From Symbiodinium natans (taxonomy: Eukaryota > Sar > Dinophyceae > Suessiales > Symbiodiniaceae): 64,000 nt of DNA. Made by a program: the position numbers and the translations under genes. Every line of letters starts with the position of its first letter. Positions within the stretch are counted from its first letter, which is position 1. The stretch lies in contig CAJNDS010002521.1 of the NCBI GenBank assembly GCA_905221605.1, positions 256,501 through 320,500 of the forward strand. Direction: 5' to 3'. Below the pieces are notes generated by a model, which was given only the letters and a program-made list of their open reading frames with translations, was not told where the DNA came from and ran no database searches. Positions 31,580 through 42,165 of the stretch are shown here, piece by piece.

Positions 31580-31618
31580 CTCAGCACCCAGTCCATCATG
31601 GGTTTCCCTACTACTCCC

Positions 31619-31742
31619 GTTTAGGGTTTAGGGTTTAGGGTTTAGGGTTTAGGGTTTAGGGTTTAGGGTTTAGGGTTTAGGGTTTAGGGTTTAGGGTTTA
31701 GGGTTTAGGGTTTAGGGTTTAGGGTTTAGGGTTTAGGGTTTG
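31619..31742 (+). repeat. TTTAGGG array
   Basis: About 17 perfect units, followed by C- and G-runs (31,765-31,870). Confidence 0.95.
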
Positions 31743-32890
31743 GGGCTTAGGGTTTGGGGTCACCCCCCCCCCCCCCCCCAGGTTCTCCTTTTAAATGACC
31801 TGAAATAGGCTTCACTATCCCTAAACAGCCTTAATTTTGGGGGGGTTAATTTTTGGGGGGGGGGGGGGGGAGGGAGATCCTCAAGGTAGTGTGAGGGCCA
31901 TACTAGCCCCGGTGTAACCGCCGGGTCCGGCTCTGGAGTTTGAGGGTTTAGGGTTTAGGGGGTAGGGTTTGGGGTTGGGGGTTGGGGGTTCGGGGTTTGG
32001 GGTTCAGGGGGGGTCATAGGGCATAATTAGGGATCAGTACCCCTTAGACCGTGACATGCACATCCGCTTCCGAGGCACCGCCGGGCCCACGAAGCGAGCC
32101 TTCCGAAAGGGTTTGGGGAAGTTCTAAACATAGTTTCATTCTCCCTTAGTATGGTCCCTTGGGACAGGGCTTAGGGTTTAAGCTTTATGGTTTAGGGGTA
32201 CCCCTGAAAAAAAACAATAAACCCAAGGGCCCTTACTTCAGAAACTACCCTTGGGGATGTTGGGTTGTTGCTTAGGGCTTCGGGGTTTAGGGTGTTAGGT
32301 GTTTATGGTGTTAGCGCGTGAAGGTGTGCGGGTGTTAGGGTTAGGGTGTAGGGTTTCAGGGTGGGTGTTGTAGCTGTTTGGGATTTAGGGTTTTGGGGTT
32401 TATGTTTGGGTGGCAAGCACCTAAACCTATCTGCTCCTAGGGACTAAAGGTTCAAACCCTGAACCCTAAACCCTAAACCCTGAACCCTGAACCCTCTAAC
32501 TCGATGGCTGCAGATCAACACAAGAACCCGGTTGGTCGTGATACGGCCCCTCGTGTTCTTGGACCCAAACTGGTACCTACCAGAATTCAGGGGTGTTTAG
32601 GGTTTTGGGTTTTAGGGTTTACGGTTTAGGGTTTAGGGAACTGACGCCATTGAAGATCACAGATAGACCATGGACAACAAAACTTCGACAAGACACCCAA
32701 AACCCTGGTAATACCTGTGCACGCCTGCAATGATGAAGACTCTAAACGCTATGACCCTCCAGCCACACTCGACGGTCTGAGCCCTGAACAACTCAACCGC
32801 AAAACCTAAACACACCCTAAACCCTAAACCCTAAACCCTACAAACCTCGGACCCCAAAATCTCAGACCCCAGAACCCTAAAGTGGCACGC

Positions 32891-32955
32891 CTCGGTCGGA
32901 TCGCAGACGTATTCCGCGGCTGTGCCCTCAAAGGTGGCGACGCAAGAGACCGTAC
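32891..32955 (-). CDS. Exon: middle of a cysteine module (TVSCVATFEGTAAEYVC)
   Basis: Acceptor GCAGAG, likely GC donor at ACCGAG|GC. Twelve residues between the last two cysteines, as in the other copies. The upstream intron holds a fold-back element (about 32,970-33,036) and an array. Confidence 0.7.
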
Positions 32956-33199
32956 CTCTGCTGCGCACTTGCTTGGAGGCTAATGGGTAGTTATAAGTAG
33001 GCTTATAAGTATGGTAGCTCTTTACAACCCTATTCACAGTCCCTGAACCCTAAACCCTAAACCCTAAACCCTAAACCCTAAACCCTAAACCCTAAGCCCT
33101 AAGCCCTAAGCCCTAAACCCGAAACCCTAACCCTAAACCCTAAACCCTAAACCCTAAACCCGGGCAACCAGGGGCCAGCTAAAAGCAGAGGCCAGGCGC

Positions 33200-33231
33200 A
33201 GACTTCGCCATTCACTTTGCCCAGGCAGTCG
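33200..33231 (-). CDS. Exon: first segment of a cysteine module (DCLGKVNGEV-C)
   Basis: Acceptor GGTGAG, GC donor at GTCT|GC. The last Cys codon is split as T|GT across the intron to 32,955, which restores C-8-C-3-C-12-C with exactly the spacing seen at 35.5-34.9 kb. Confidence 0.7.
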
Positions 33232-33416
33232 CTCACCTAAGCTCTGGTCTCTTCAAAGGGAGGGTTTAAGGTTTAGGGTTTAGGGTCTAGGGTCTAGGGT
33301 CTAGGGTCGGGGGCTAGGGTCTAGGGTCTGGGTTTAGGATTTAGGGTTTAGGGTTTAGGGGTTTAGGTTTAGGGTTTAGAGTTTAGGATTTGACCCTGGG
33401 ATTCGCCAGTTGGGAC

Positions 33417-33468
33417 CCTCGACAGTGAACAGGCTTGTCGCACAGAAAGCTCGGCAAGCGGTAGCGCG
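33417..33468 (-). CDS. Exon: module segment (ACRAFCATSLFTVEG)
   Basis: Acceptor GGTCAG, donor GAGG|GT, phase 0 in and 1 out. The C-x3-C pair matches CTAFC (18.0 kb), CVISC (29.8 kb) and CQVLC (35.0 kb). Flanks are reversed relative to most exons (TTTAGGG left, CCCTAAA right). Confidence 0.5.
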
Positions 33469-33842
33469 CTGACCTTCTTCCCCTAAACCATAACCCTGAA
33501 CCCGAAACCCTAAAGCCTAAAGCCTAAAGCCTAAAGCCCAAAGCCTAAACCTTAAAGCTTAAACCCGAAACCCTAAACTTTAAATCGAAACCCTAAACTT
33601 TAGACTCATGGGGTGCCACCGCAACCTTTCCGAGAAGCTGACCTAAAGTAGTAGGGGGAAGATGTTGGAATACTGCTTTTGGGGCATTCCTACGATAAAC
33701 CCCAAAACCGCCCACAACCCCGAAACCAACCCTAGACCCTCAATCAGCCCGAAGCCCTAAACCCTGAACCCGAAATCCTAAACCCTAGCCCTAAACCCTA
33801 AACCCTAAACCCGAAATCCCCTAAATCTCTGCTTCAAGTGGC

Positions 33843-33908
33843 ATCTACGCCTGGGCCTGTTGGCAGACCCTGTGAGCAGGCCACAAGCTGCGTCTGGGTG
33901 GTCGTGGC
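33843..33908 (-). CDS. Exon: Thr-linker end and start of next module (LVACSQGLPTGPGVD)
   Basis: Twenty-two codons, phase 0, acceptor GCCCAG, donor GTAGAT|GC. The segment VACSQGLPTGPGVD is related to VCSIQGTRLDTGLD at 23,192-23,151, and both end at the same GAT|GCC donor, so the intron position is conserved between repeats. Confidence 0.58.
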
Positions 33909-33952
33909 CTGGGCGACTTGGGGGGGGCTTGTGGGGTTTCGGGGTGTCCCTA

Positions 33953-34072
33953 AACCCTAAACCCTAAACCCTAAACCCTAAACCCTAAACCCTACACCCT
34001 ACACCCTACACCCTAAACCCTAAACCCTAAACCCTAAACCCTAAACCCTAAACCCTAAACCCTAAACCCTTA
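33953..34072 (-). repeat. CCCTAAA array with CCCTACA block
   Basis: Uniform CCCTAAA units with three consecutive CCCTACA variants. Confidence 0.95.
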
Positions 34073-34403
34073 GCCTAAACCGCAAACCCTTAAGCCTAAA
34101 CCCTAAACCCTAAGCCCAGAAAACCCTTAACCTAGGAGGTTTAGGGTTTAGGAGGGTTAGTTGCCTCCAAAACCCCAAAGCCCCTTAAGCCCTGGACCCA
34201 GCACTGAACTCTCCCAAGCCGAAATTAGGCCTCAACGCCAAACCCTATAACCCTACAACCGCAAGCCCTGCGCATAACCCAAACCCTAAACCCTAAACCC
34301 TAAACCCTAAACCCTAAACCCTAAACCCTAAACCCCGAAACCCTAAACCCCAAGCCCTAAACCCCTGTACAAACCCTGAACCCCAAGATCTGTTTGCGAC
34401 CGC

Positions 34404-34463
34404 CAGGGCGGTCGTCGACGTGGTGGTCGGCGTGCAGGTTGGTGCTTGGCCCGTGAAGGTCTC
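34404..34463 (-). CDS. Exon: end of cysteine module plus Thr linker (ETFTGQAPTC-TPTTTSTTAL)
   Basis: Twenty codons, canonical TTGCAG acceptor, GC donor after CTG. Completes the module of the previous exon and opens a Thr-rich linker that continues in the next exon. Intron upstream is 34,464-34,956 and contains TATAGGG and heptamer arrays. Confidence 0.7.
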
Positions 34464-34956
34464 CTGCAAGGAGATGGATGTAGGGTATAGGGTATAGGGT
34501 ATGGTGTATAGGGTATAGGGTATAGGGTATAGGGTAAAGGGTACAGGGGGTACAGGGTATAGGCTACAGGGAGATGGATGTAGGGTATAGGGTTCTGTGG
34601 GGGTCTAGGGGATTCTGGAAGTGTTGGGGTTTTAGGGTTTCCAGGGTTTTTTAGAAGGGGTTTAGGGGTATAGAGATTTAGGGGTTTAGGGGCTGAGGGT
34701 TTCAAGAGGTTTAGGGTTTTGCGGGCTTAGGGCTTAGGAGCTTAGGGTTTAGGATTGGGTTTTAGGGGCTTAGGGTTCAGATTTGTAAGGGTAATTTAGG
34801 GTTTCGGGTTTGGAACATGTAGGCTGCGCCCACAAAGACGTCGCTGATAAGCCAAACCCTAAACCCCAAACCCTGAACCCTAAACCCCTAAACCCTAAAC
34901 CCTAAACCCCAAACCCCAAACCCTAACCCTAAACCCTCAACTCAATCCCCACGCGC

Positions 34957-35013
34957 CTGTGAGGTGCAGGAGAAGGTGTTCGGATCGCCGACGTGGCCGG
35001 CTGCACAGAGCAC
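34957..35013 (-). CDS. Exon: middle of a CCP-like cysteine module (VLCAAGHVGDPNTFSCTSQ)
   Basis: Nineteen codons, phase 0 at both ends, AG acceptor (GCGAG) and GC donor (CACAG|GC). With its neighbours it builds C-8-C-3-C-12-C followed by ETFTGQAPTC. This resembles the second half of a sushi/CCP domain (C..GF...F.C...G.F.G..P.C). Confidence 0.7.
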
Positions 35014-35480
35014 CTCGCAGCCAGCGCAACGAAGTTCAGGAGCGGTTTAGGGTTTAGGGTTTGGGGTTTAGGGCTTCGGGTTTAGGGGTTTAGGGTTTAG
35101 GGTTTCGGGTTTCGGGTTTCGGGTTCAGGGTTTAGGGTTTAGGGGAAAAAGAAATAGGGATTCAGGGCTGGGTTGGGAGCAGGGTTTAGGGTTTAGGGTT
35201 TAGGGAGGGATTCAGGGCTTAGGGCTCAAGGCTGAAGAGTATAGGGGTTTAGGGTTTAGGGTGTAGGATTTAAGTTTCTCCGGGTTTGGGAGTTGAGGGG
35301 TTTAGGGTTTCCGTCTCGTCTTTCTTAGACCCTAAACCCTAACAAGTCCTCTTCAGGGTTTCGGGTTTAGGGCTTGGGGGTTTAGGGTTTAGGGTTTAGG
35401 GTTTAGGATTTAGGGTTTAGGGTTTAGGGCTTAGGGTTTAGGAAACCCCAAACCCCTAGCAAGTCCTCAGCAGATGGCAC

Positions 35481-35516
35481 CTGGCAAGTCTGCCCCGGGA
35501 ACTTGTCCACACAGTC
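35481..35516 (-). CDS. Exon: first segment of a cysteine module (DCVDKFPGQTCQ)
   Basis: Exactly 12 codons between CCCAG and TGCCAG|GT, phase 0 at both ends. Matches DCLGKVNGEVC of 33,231-33,200 in cysteine spacing (C-8-C). Joins in frame to 35,013-34,957. Confidence 0.65.
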
Positions 35517-36429
35517 CTGGGCTGTCCATGGCCACCGGAAACTTTGCAAACCCGGGTTTGGGGCTTGGGGCTTGGGGTTTATGGTTTAAGGCTTGAGGTT
35601 TGGGGTTTAGGGTTTAGGGTTTAGGGTTTAGGGTTTAGGGCTTCGGGCTTGGGGTGTAGGGTTTCGGGCTTGGGGTGTAGGGTTTAGGGTAAGAGCTTAG
35701 GGTTTAGGGTTTTCGGGTGGATTAGGGGGTTTGGGATTGCACATACGCCCAAGCCCTAAGCCCAAACTCTAAACTTCTGCACGTGGATGCTGGCTCAGGC
35801 TTCCGAGCTGCTTTGTCAAGCTTCGGCTTAGGGTTTAGGTTTTAGGGTTTAGGGTTTAGGTTTTAGGGTTTAGGGTTTAGGGTTTAGGGTTTAGGGTTTA
35901 GGGTTTAGGGTTTAGGGTTTAGGGGCTGGAGGGTTCGGGGCTGAGGGTTTAGTGCTCAAGGCTTGGGGTTTAGAGCTCAGGGCTCAAGGTTTGGGGCATG
36001 TAGCGTTTTAGGGTTCAAGGAATGCTTCCGGAGACTTGCTGAAAGTACGAGGGAAGCCCAGTCCCAACCCTAAACCCTAAACCCTAAACCCTAAACCCTA
36101 AACCCTAAACCCTAAACCCTAAACCCTAAACCCTAAACCCTAAACCCTAAACCCTAAACCCCTAAAGATTCGCGCCCATATCGACCCCAAGTCCCAAAAC
36201 CCAAACCCTTACAAACTTCACAAAATCCAGAGACCCTAGACCCTAGACCCTAAACCCTAAACCCTAAACCCTAAACCCTAAACCCTAAACCCTCAAGACA
36301 AAATCAATAGAAATTGTATGTGGTGCCATCCTGAATTTTCCAAGATATTCATCTAAACAGCTGACAAACAGAGTTTAAGTAAACTAATCCAAAGCGGGAA
36401 GCCAAATGTTCAATTTACTTAAACCTGTG

Positions 36430-36842
36430 GGGCCTTCCCGGGCCCCGGCAAACAAAGCCCAAATCGCCTCCCAAAGCCCCAAATTGGCTCCCCAAGCCCA
36501 AAACTGGCTTCCAAAGCCCAGAATTGGCGTCCAAAGCTCAAAATTGGCTTCCAAAGCCCAAATTGACTCCCAAGCCCAACATTGGCTTCAAAGCCGAAAC
36601 TTATTGGCTCCCAATTCCCAAAACTAGCTCCCAAAGCCCAAATTGGCTCCCAAAGCCCAAAATTGGCTTCCAAAGCCCAAATCGCCTCCCCAAGCCCAAA
36701 ATTCGCTCCCAAAGCCAAAATTGGCTTCCCTCCCAAAGCCCAAAATTGGCTTCCCAAAGCCAAAAATGGGCTTCCAAAGCCCAAAATTCAAAATTTGCTC
36801 CCAAAGCCCAAAACTGGCTTCCCAAGCCCAAAATTGGCTTAG
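36430..36842. repeat. Minisatellite of about 20 bp (CCCAAAATTGGCTTCCAAAG)
   Basis: Roughly 20 degenerate copies. Every frame stays open for long stretches (GSQSPKLASKAQI-type), which is an effect of the repeat and not evidence of coding. Confidence 0.88.
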
Positions 36843-36888
36843 ATTCTAAACTGCTGACGCGCCGAGTTTTTGTAAATTGACCCAAAAC

Positions 36889-37005
36889 ACCTCCCCCGAG
36901 TACTAAATTACGAAGCCGGGCCTCCCCCGAATACTAAATTACGAAGCCGGGCCTCCCCCGAGTACTAAATTACGAAGCCGGTCCTCCTCGAAATACTAAA
37001 TTACG
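36889..37005 (+). repeat. 31-bp tandem repeat, about four copies
   Basis: Unit CCTCCCCCGAGTACTAAATT followed by ACGAAGCCGGG; the last copy diverges. A 14-bp tandem (AAAACGTTTCGCTC) follows at about 37,060. Confidence 0.88.
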
Positions 37006-37445
37006 CCACCCTCCCACCCCCCCCCCCACGCCGACCCCGAAAACCTAATATCTAAAAAAAACGTTTCGCTCAAAACGTTTCGCTCAAAACTTTTTGGGGC
37101 CCAAACCCTATACAATTTCTATTAACCCTAAACCCTAAACACCCCTACTGCCTCTCTGCCTCCCAAAGCTCGGAAGGGTCGACGCTGGGCGGCAAGGCCG
37201 GTACTGGGCAGCTCCCAGGAAGCCTTCAAAGAGCTGCGCTGAGCTTAGGTTTTAGGGTTTAGGGTTTTGGGGTTTACTTTTAGAGTTTAGGGTTTAGGGT
37301 TTAGGGTTTAGGGTTTAGGGTTTAGGGTTTAGGGTTTAGGGTTTAGGGTTTAGGGGGGAGGATTAGGAAACCCTGAACCCTAAACCCTAAACCCTAAACC
37401 CTAAACCCTGAACCCTAAACCCTAAACCCTAAACCCTAAACTGCA

Positions 37446-37505
37446 AAGCCAGGAGGCACGGTGGAGGTTCTCGTGGAGGTCGTCAAGGTGGTTGACGTCA
37501 CCTTC
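37446..37505 (-). CDS. Candidate exon: Thr/Ser-rich linker
   Basis: Reads TSTTLTTSTRTSTVPPGFA on the minus strand. Closes the linker region before the cysteine modules begin. Confidence 0.42.
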
Positions 37506-38130
37506 TCATGGGACCCGCTACTAAGGATTTAGGGTTGCGGGCTATTAGGCAGTAGCCCTAAACCCTAAACCCTAAACCCTAAACCCTTAACTTTGGTGTG
37601 TGTGTGTGTGTGCGTGCCCGGAGGGAAGGGGATGCTGCGCATGCACTTGGGCTAAGGGATGCTAGGGCTCCAGGGATGACGTTTAGGGTATTTAGGATTG
37701 AGGGTTTTAGGAGTTCAGGGTTCAGGGTTCAGGGGTTCAGGGTTTACGGTTTAGGGTTTAGGGTTTAGGGCTACTTTAGGGATGGTAGATTTTGGGGTTG
37801 ATGGTTAAGAGTTGATTCTAGGGTTTAGGGTTTAGGGTTTAGGGTTTAGGGTTTAGGGTTTAGGGTTTAGGGTTTAGGGTTTAGGGTTTAGGTTTAGGGT
37901 TTAGGGTTTGGGGTTTGGGGTTTAGGGTTTAGGGCTTGAGACTTGATGTTCTTGGGTGTAGAGGGTTCAGGGCTCGGGAACTAGGGTTAGATTGAACCCC
38001 AGGCCCTCATACCGACTAACCAGGCTGGCCCTAAACCTTAACCCCTAAACCCTAAACCCCGCAAATCCTGATTCTTGTTTTGGGGGAGGAGGGGGGGGGA
38101 GTGGACAGTAGGGATCGTTTGAGGGGGTCG

Positions 38131-38205
38131 ATGAAGGCCAGAGACGGTCCAAGCAGCCGTAGCGGTGACGGTGGCGGTTTGGCTGCTGGACGAAGTGGTG
38201 ATGCC
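38131..38205 (-). CDS. Candidate exon: Thr/Ser-rich linker
   Basis: Reads TTSSSSQTATVTATAAW on the minus strand; third of a row of similar islands. Borders not fixed. Confidence 0.4.
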
Positions 38206-38818
38206 TCCGGCGGTCAGTGGGCTTGAGCGGTTTAGGGTTGTCGGGGTTTAGGGTTTAGGGTTGTAGGAGTTTAGGGGTTAAAGGGTTAAGGGTTTAGGGT
38301 TTAAGGTTTAGGGTTTAGGGATATAGGGTTGTAGGAGTTTAGGGGTTAAGGGTTTAGGGTTTAGGGTGTAGGGGTTTAGGGTTGTAGGAGTTTAGGGGTT
38401 AAGGGGCTTGGGGGTTTGGGGGTCAAGCCACTGACCCACCTAAAGCCCATGCCTCGAGTGGGTCAGTAGGCTTTAGGGGCTTAGGTGCTTTTTGTTTGGG
38501 CTTTGGTTTTGTTTGTTAAAGGTGGGTTAGGGGTTGCAGGGGTTTCGGGTTTTAGGGGGTTTTAGGGGTTTAGGGCTGTAGGGGTTTAAGGGGTTCAGGG
38601 GTGTAGGGGTTTAGGGTTGTAGGGGATGAGGGGGTCTAGGGGTGTCGGGGTGAAGGCTTAAGGGTTTAAGGGGGTTAGGGTTTAGGGGTTTAGGGGGTAA
38701 GGGTTTAGGGTTTAGGGGATGAGGGGTGAATGTTTGGCGGTCTAGGGTTGGGGGGTTAGGAGCTTAGGGGTCCATGGCTTTAGGGCCTTAGCGGGTTAGG
38801 GTTTATATAGGGTTTGCA

Positions 38819-38973
38819 TACTTGAAGGTTTATGGTACTTACTAGCCACTTATAACTGTACTTATAACCCTACTTATAATACCCCTAAAGGGCCTTATAG
38901 GGGTTATCCCAATTGTAAGTAGGGTTATAAGCCCAGTTATAAGTGGTTATTAAGTCCCATGAACCTCCAAGTA
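38819..38973. mobile_element. Family A fold-back element, best copy
   Basis: 155 bp with about 70-bp terminal inverted repeats: TACTTGAAGGTTTATGG at the left, CCCATGAACCTCCAAGTA at the right, and CTTATAACCCTACTTA/TAAGTAGGGTTATAAG inside. No ORF, so non-autonomous. Confidence 0.82.
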
Positions 38974-39696
38974 GGGGTTTGGGGGTTTAGGATTGTAGGG
39001 GTTTATGTGCTTGGGGCTTGGGGATTTGGGGTTGAGCGGTTTAGGGGTTTAGGCCGGGGTTTAGGGGATTGGGGGTTTTGAGGGTTTCGGGGTCATAGAG
39101 GGTTTAGAGGTAAGGGACTGAGAATAAACCCTAAACCCTAAACCCTAAACCCTAAACCCTAAAGCCTAAACCCTAAACCCTAAACCCTAAACCCTAAACC
39201 CTAAACCCTAAACCCTAAACCCTAAACCCTAAACAAAGGGGGCGTGCCTCTTGTGATCAGGGTTTAGGATTTAGGGTGTAGGACGTAGGGCTTTGGATTG
39301 AGAATCGAATCAGTTGAGGATTGTTGTCTCTTCCCGTTCTGCATTCAGGATGGCTTTGATCAGCCTGTTGTGGTGGTACAACCAATCCATGGCGATGCTG
39401 CGCAGGGGCTGGATGGGGATGTTGTGCGTCGCGACTTGAATGTCTAGCATCGAAAAAGGTTCCTGGAACATCTTGGTAGTCATCTTCCAGTGGGAGAGTC
39501 CAGGCGAGAAGAAAAAGGGAAAGTCAGAAGAGTATCCAAAGGGCCTACTGATACAGTCCTTCAGGCAGGGGGGTTCATGTGGGGGAAGGTGTTTAGGTAA
39601 CCCCACGGTAGCTTAGGCAGCCTTAGGGAGTAGTGGGGAGCATTAGAGAACCTGAGTCAAATACTCCCCCTTGAACCCCCCCTCCCTTGACCCGGA

Positions 39697-39791
39697 GACT
39701 CCAATACCCTGTTAAAGGAATACTCCTTAAACCATAGAACGAACACTCCTAAACTGTAAGGAGTATTCCTTAATTAAAGGGTATTGGAGTC
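39697..39791. mobile_element. Fold-back element, family C
   Basis: 95 bp; GACTCCAATACCCT and GGAATACTCCTTA at the left are repeated inverted at the right (TAAGGAGTATTCC, AGGGTATTGGAGTC), so nearly the whole element is a hairpin. Confidence 0.82.
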
Positions 39792-39873
39792 CCCTAAACC
39801 CTAAACCCTAAACCCAAAACCCAAAACCCTAAACCCTAAACCCCCTATTATACAATGCAGCCCAGGCGCTTGA

Positions 39874-39925
39874 GGTGGTAGTGGACGTTGTGGTGGCGGT
39901 TCCTGGCTTCTCAGTGGCGAGGGGA
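39874..39925 (-). CDS. Candidate exon: Thr/Ser-rich linker
   Basis: Reads TATTTSTTTSSAWAA on the minus strand, the same composition as the island at 40,136-40,222. Borders not fixed. Confidence 0.42.
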
Positions 39926-40135
39926 CAACATGCAGAAAATGTGAAACCCTGAAGGGTCCCTAAACCTCTAAGACCCTGAGCCCGAAACCAGAAACCCGAA
40001 ACCCTCAAATTCGCCGGCTATCCTAAAAAAACCATACAAACATCCGAAAAATGCCAGACTTTCTGCAAGGGATTTGACCTTCAAATCTGTTTAGAGCAGC
40101 TTATTCTACCCCATCCCCGAAAGAACAGAGCCAAG

Positions 40136-40222
40136 CTGCGTGTTGTGGAGGTTGTCTCTGTGGTAGCCGTCTCGGTGGTAACCGTCGAGGTGCTCACCGA
40201 CACCGTGCTGGTGGATGTGGTT
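40136..40222 (-). CDS. Candidate exon: Thr/Ser-rich linker
   Basis: Minus-strand frame reads TTSTSTVSVSTSTVTTETAT and continues in kind. Such mucin-like linkers are common in large dinoflagellate proteins and would be O-glycosylated in a secreted one. The plus strand gives only Val repeats. Confidence 0.5.
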
Positions 40223-40526
40223 GGGTGAAGCCTTGTTTGCTGAGCCCTAGCCCACCCAAAACCCGAAACCCCAAAACCCTGGTGGAGATAACGCTTGTTT
40301 TGAGAGGTTTGCAGAAACCCTAAACCCTAAACCCTAAACCCTAAACCCTAAACCCTAAACCCTAAACCCTAAACCCTAAACCCTAAACCCGTTGCCTGCT
40401 CTGCCCCTAAGAAGCAGGTCGCAGTCCGCCACTACCAGGCTCTGGTCGCTTTGCCACGGAAAGGCGACCTTCGGAGTCCCGACGCACCTGAGCGGTCGGA
40501 CGGCCACAGCAACCGCCTGCTGCACC

Positions 40527-40625
40527 CCATATATGTATATAAATCTTCATATACATATATATAGCATATATATATATACATACATATGCATATACATATA
40601 CATATAGATATATATATATATAATA
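40527..40625. repeat. AT/ATAC microsatellite
   Basis: ATATATAC-type units. Two sentences of related sequence (TTAACGCACACAATAAATG, TTAGCGCACGCAATGAAGG) follow at 40,655-40,730. Confidence 0.85.
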
Positions 40626-40961
40626 CACACATGTATATATCTTTCAGCTGTTCCTTTAACGCACACAATAAATGTCAACATGTTTACGTGTGTTTGTTCA
40701 CCTGTTTCGTTAGCGCACGCAATGAAGGTCCGTCGATGTGTATACACCTAAATATGCATATACAGATAATATGCATTTTATCCCGCAGCTCTCTCTCCAA
40801 CGTGGAGCCCTAAACCCTAAACCCTAAGCCCTAAACCCCAAACCCTAAACCCTAAACCTAAACCCTGAACCCTAAACCCTAAACCCTAAACCCTAAACCC
40901 TAAACCCTAAACCTTAAACCCTAAACCCTACCAGGGTGGCCTTCCGGACTGGAAGATGGGC

Positions 40962-41044
40962 CGCCAGGTGCAGCCCGAGGTGGCGCTGCAGGCTTCGGCG
41001 TCTTCCACCACCAGGCTGCAGGGTGAGATGCTCTCCAGGTGCTT
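40962..41044 (-). CDS. Candidate exon with four cysteines
   Basis: Starts after GGTACCAG, ends at CTGGCG|GC. Encodes KHLESISPCSLVVEDAEACS and then ATSGCTW. Its acceptor region (GGTACCAG-AAGCACCTGGAG) is duplicated, imperfectly, on the far side of the heptamer array at 41,056-41,217. Confidence 0.55.
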
Positions 41045-41055
41045 CTGGTACCTTG

Positions 41056-41217
41056 TTTAGGGTGTAGGGTTTAGGGTGTGGGTTTAGGGTTTAGGGTTTA
41101 GGGTTTAGGGTTTAGGGTTTAGGGTTTAGGGTTTAGGGTTTAGGGTTTAGGGTTTAGGGTTTAGGGTTTAGGGTTTAGGGTTTAGGGTTTAGGGTTTAGG
41201 GTTTAGGGTTTAGGGTT
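41056..41217 (+). repeat. TTTAGGG array flanked by a duplicated splice-acceptor region
   Basis: About 22 units. TCTCCAGGTGCTTCTGGTAC lies at the left edge (41,033) and TCTCTATGTGCTTCTGATAC at the right edge (41,219), an imperfect direct repeat of about 21 bp covering the acceptor of the exon at 41,044. Confidence 0.85.
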
Positions 41218-41329
41218 TTCTCTATGTGCTTCTGATACCGTAGGTGGCTGGTGGGGGGTTCGGGGTTTTGAGGTTTGGGGTTTGGGGCTTCGGGTTTAGG
41301 GCGCTGTTGTGCACAGCATCACTCCGTGG

Positions 41330-41397
41330 GTTCCATGGTGGCCAGCACCGGAGAGCCTTTGCTGCATGCGGCCGGGGCACTCAATGGCCGTGTAGAC
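41330..41397 (-). CDS. Candidate exon (KVYTAIECPGRMQQRLSG)
   Basis: Starts after TTGCAAG and remains open toward 41,300; donor uncertain. One plus-strand frame is also open, so coding sense rests on borders and the neighbouring exon. Confidence 0.4.
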
Positions 41398-42165
41398 CTT
41401 GCAAGGAAAAAATTGCCCTGGAACAATAAAACGGTTACGCCATGCGCTTGAGGGTTTTAGGGCTTAGGGTTTAAGGCTTAGGGTGGTATAGGGTTCCTGC
41501 TACAAAATGAGAAAAGCGCAAAACACACGTAATAAAGTTCAACCAACCCGAATCAAACCCTAAACTCGAAACCCCAAAACCCTGGGCTACCATGGGGTTT
41601 CCAAAAAAAACTCTACACCACCAGGACCCTAAACCCTAAACTCTGAAACCCTAAACCCTAAACCCTAAACCCTAAACCCTCAACCCTCAACCCTTAACCC
41701 TAAACCCTAAACCCTAAACCCTGCCGGGAGGCAGCGCACGGCCGCGGATCCACGGGGTGCGGCGTCCATGGATGCATCCATCGGCGCCAGCCCACCCTTT
41801 CCTTCTCCTGGGGGGGGGGGGGGGGGGGAGATCGACAAGAATCTGTGGGTTGCTGAGGGGGTTTTGGGGTTTAGGGTTTAGGGTTTTAGGGTTCAAGAGC
41901 TCCTGGTCGAGCAGTTTCTCGTTTAGGCATTGTGTTTAGAACATCGAAAAATACCCACCCACCCGAAGTTCCCATAACATTAAGAAATAAAAAATTTCTT
42001 CTTTTCTGAATGACTTCCACTTAACAAACGAGGAGGTGGAGATACTAAACCACGCGAGGCTTTGAGGTCTTGAAATCCTAAACTGAGGCTCAAACCTTGA
42101 AAAAAGTTTTAAAACATGAAAAAACCCTGAAAAAAAGAATGAAAAAAAAGCCTGGGGTCCCCCCC

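Noticed and set aside
36406-36885. ORFs with repeated KPKIGLPK or FGLWEPIWALG
   Set aside because: Translation of a degenerate minisatellite on both strands.
39310-39606. 98-residue minus-strand ORF (KMTTKMFQEPFSMLDIQVAT ...)
   Set aside because: Looks somewhat protein-like but is isolated, with no AG/GC borders matching the other exons and no domain seen; left unassigned.
37446-40222. Val/Glu-rich plus-strand reading of the islands at 37.5-40.2 kb
   Set aside because: The minus strand gives Thr/Ser linkers consistent with neighbouring exons; the Val-rich reading is the complement.
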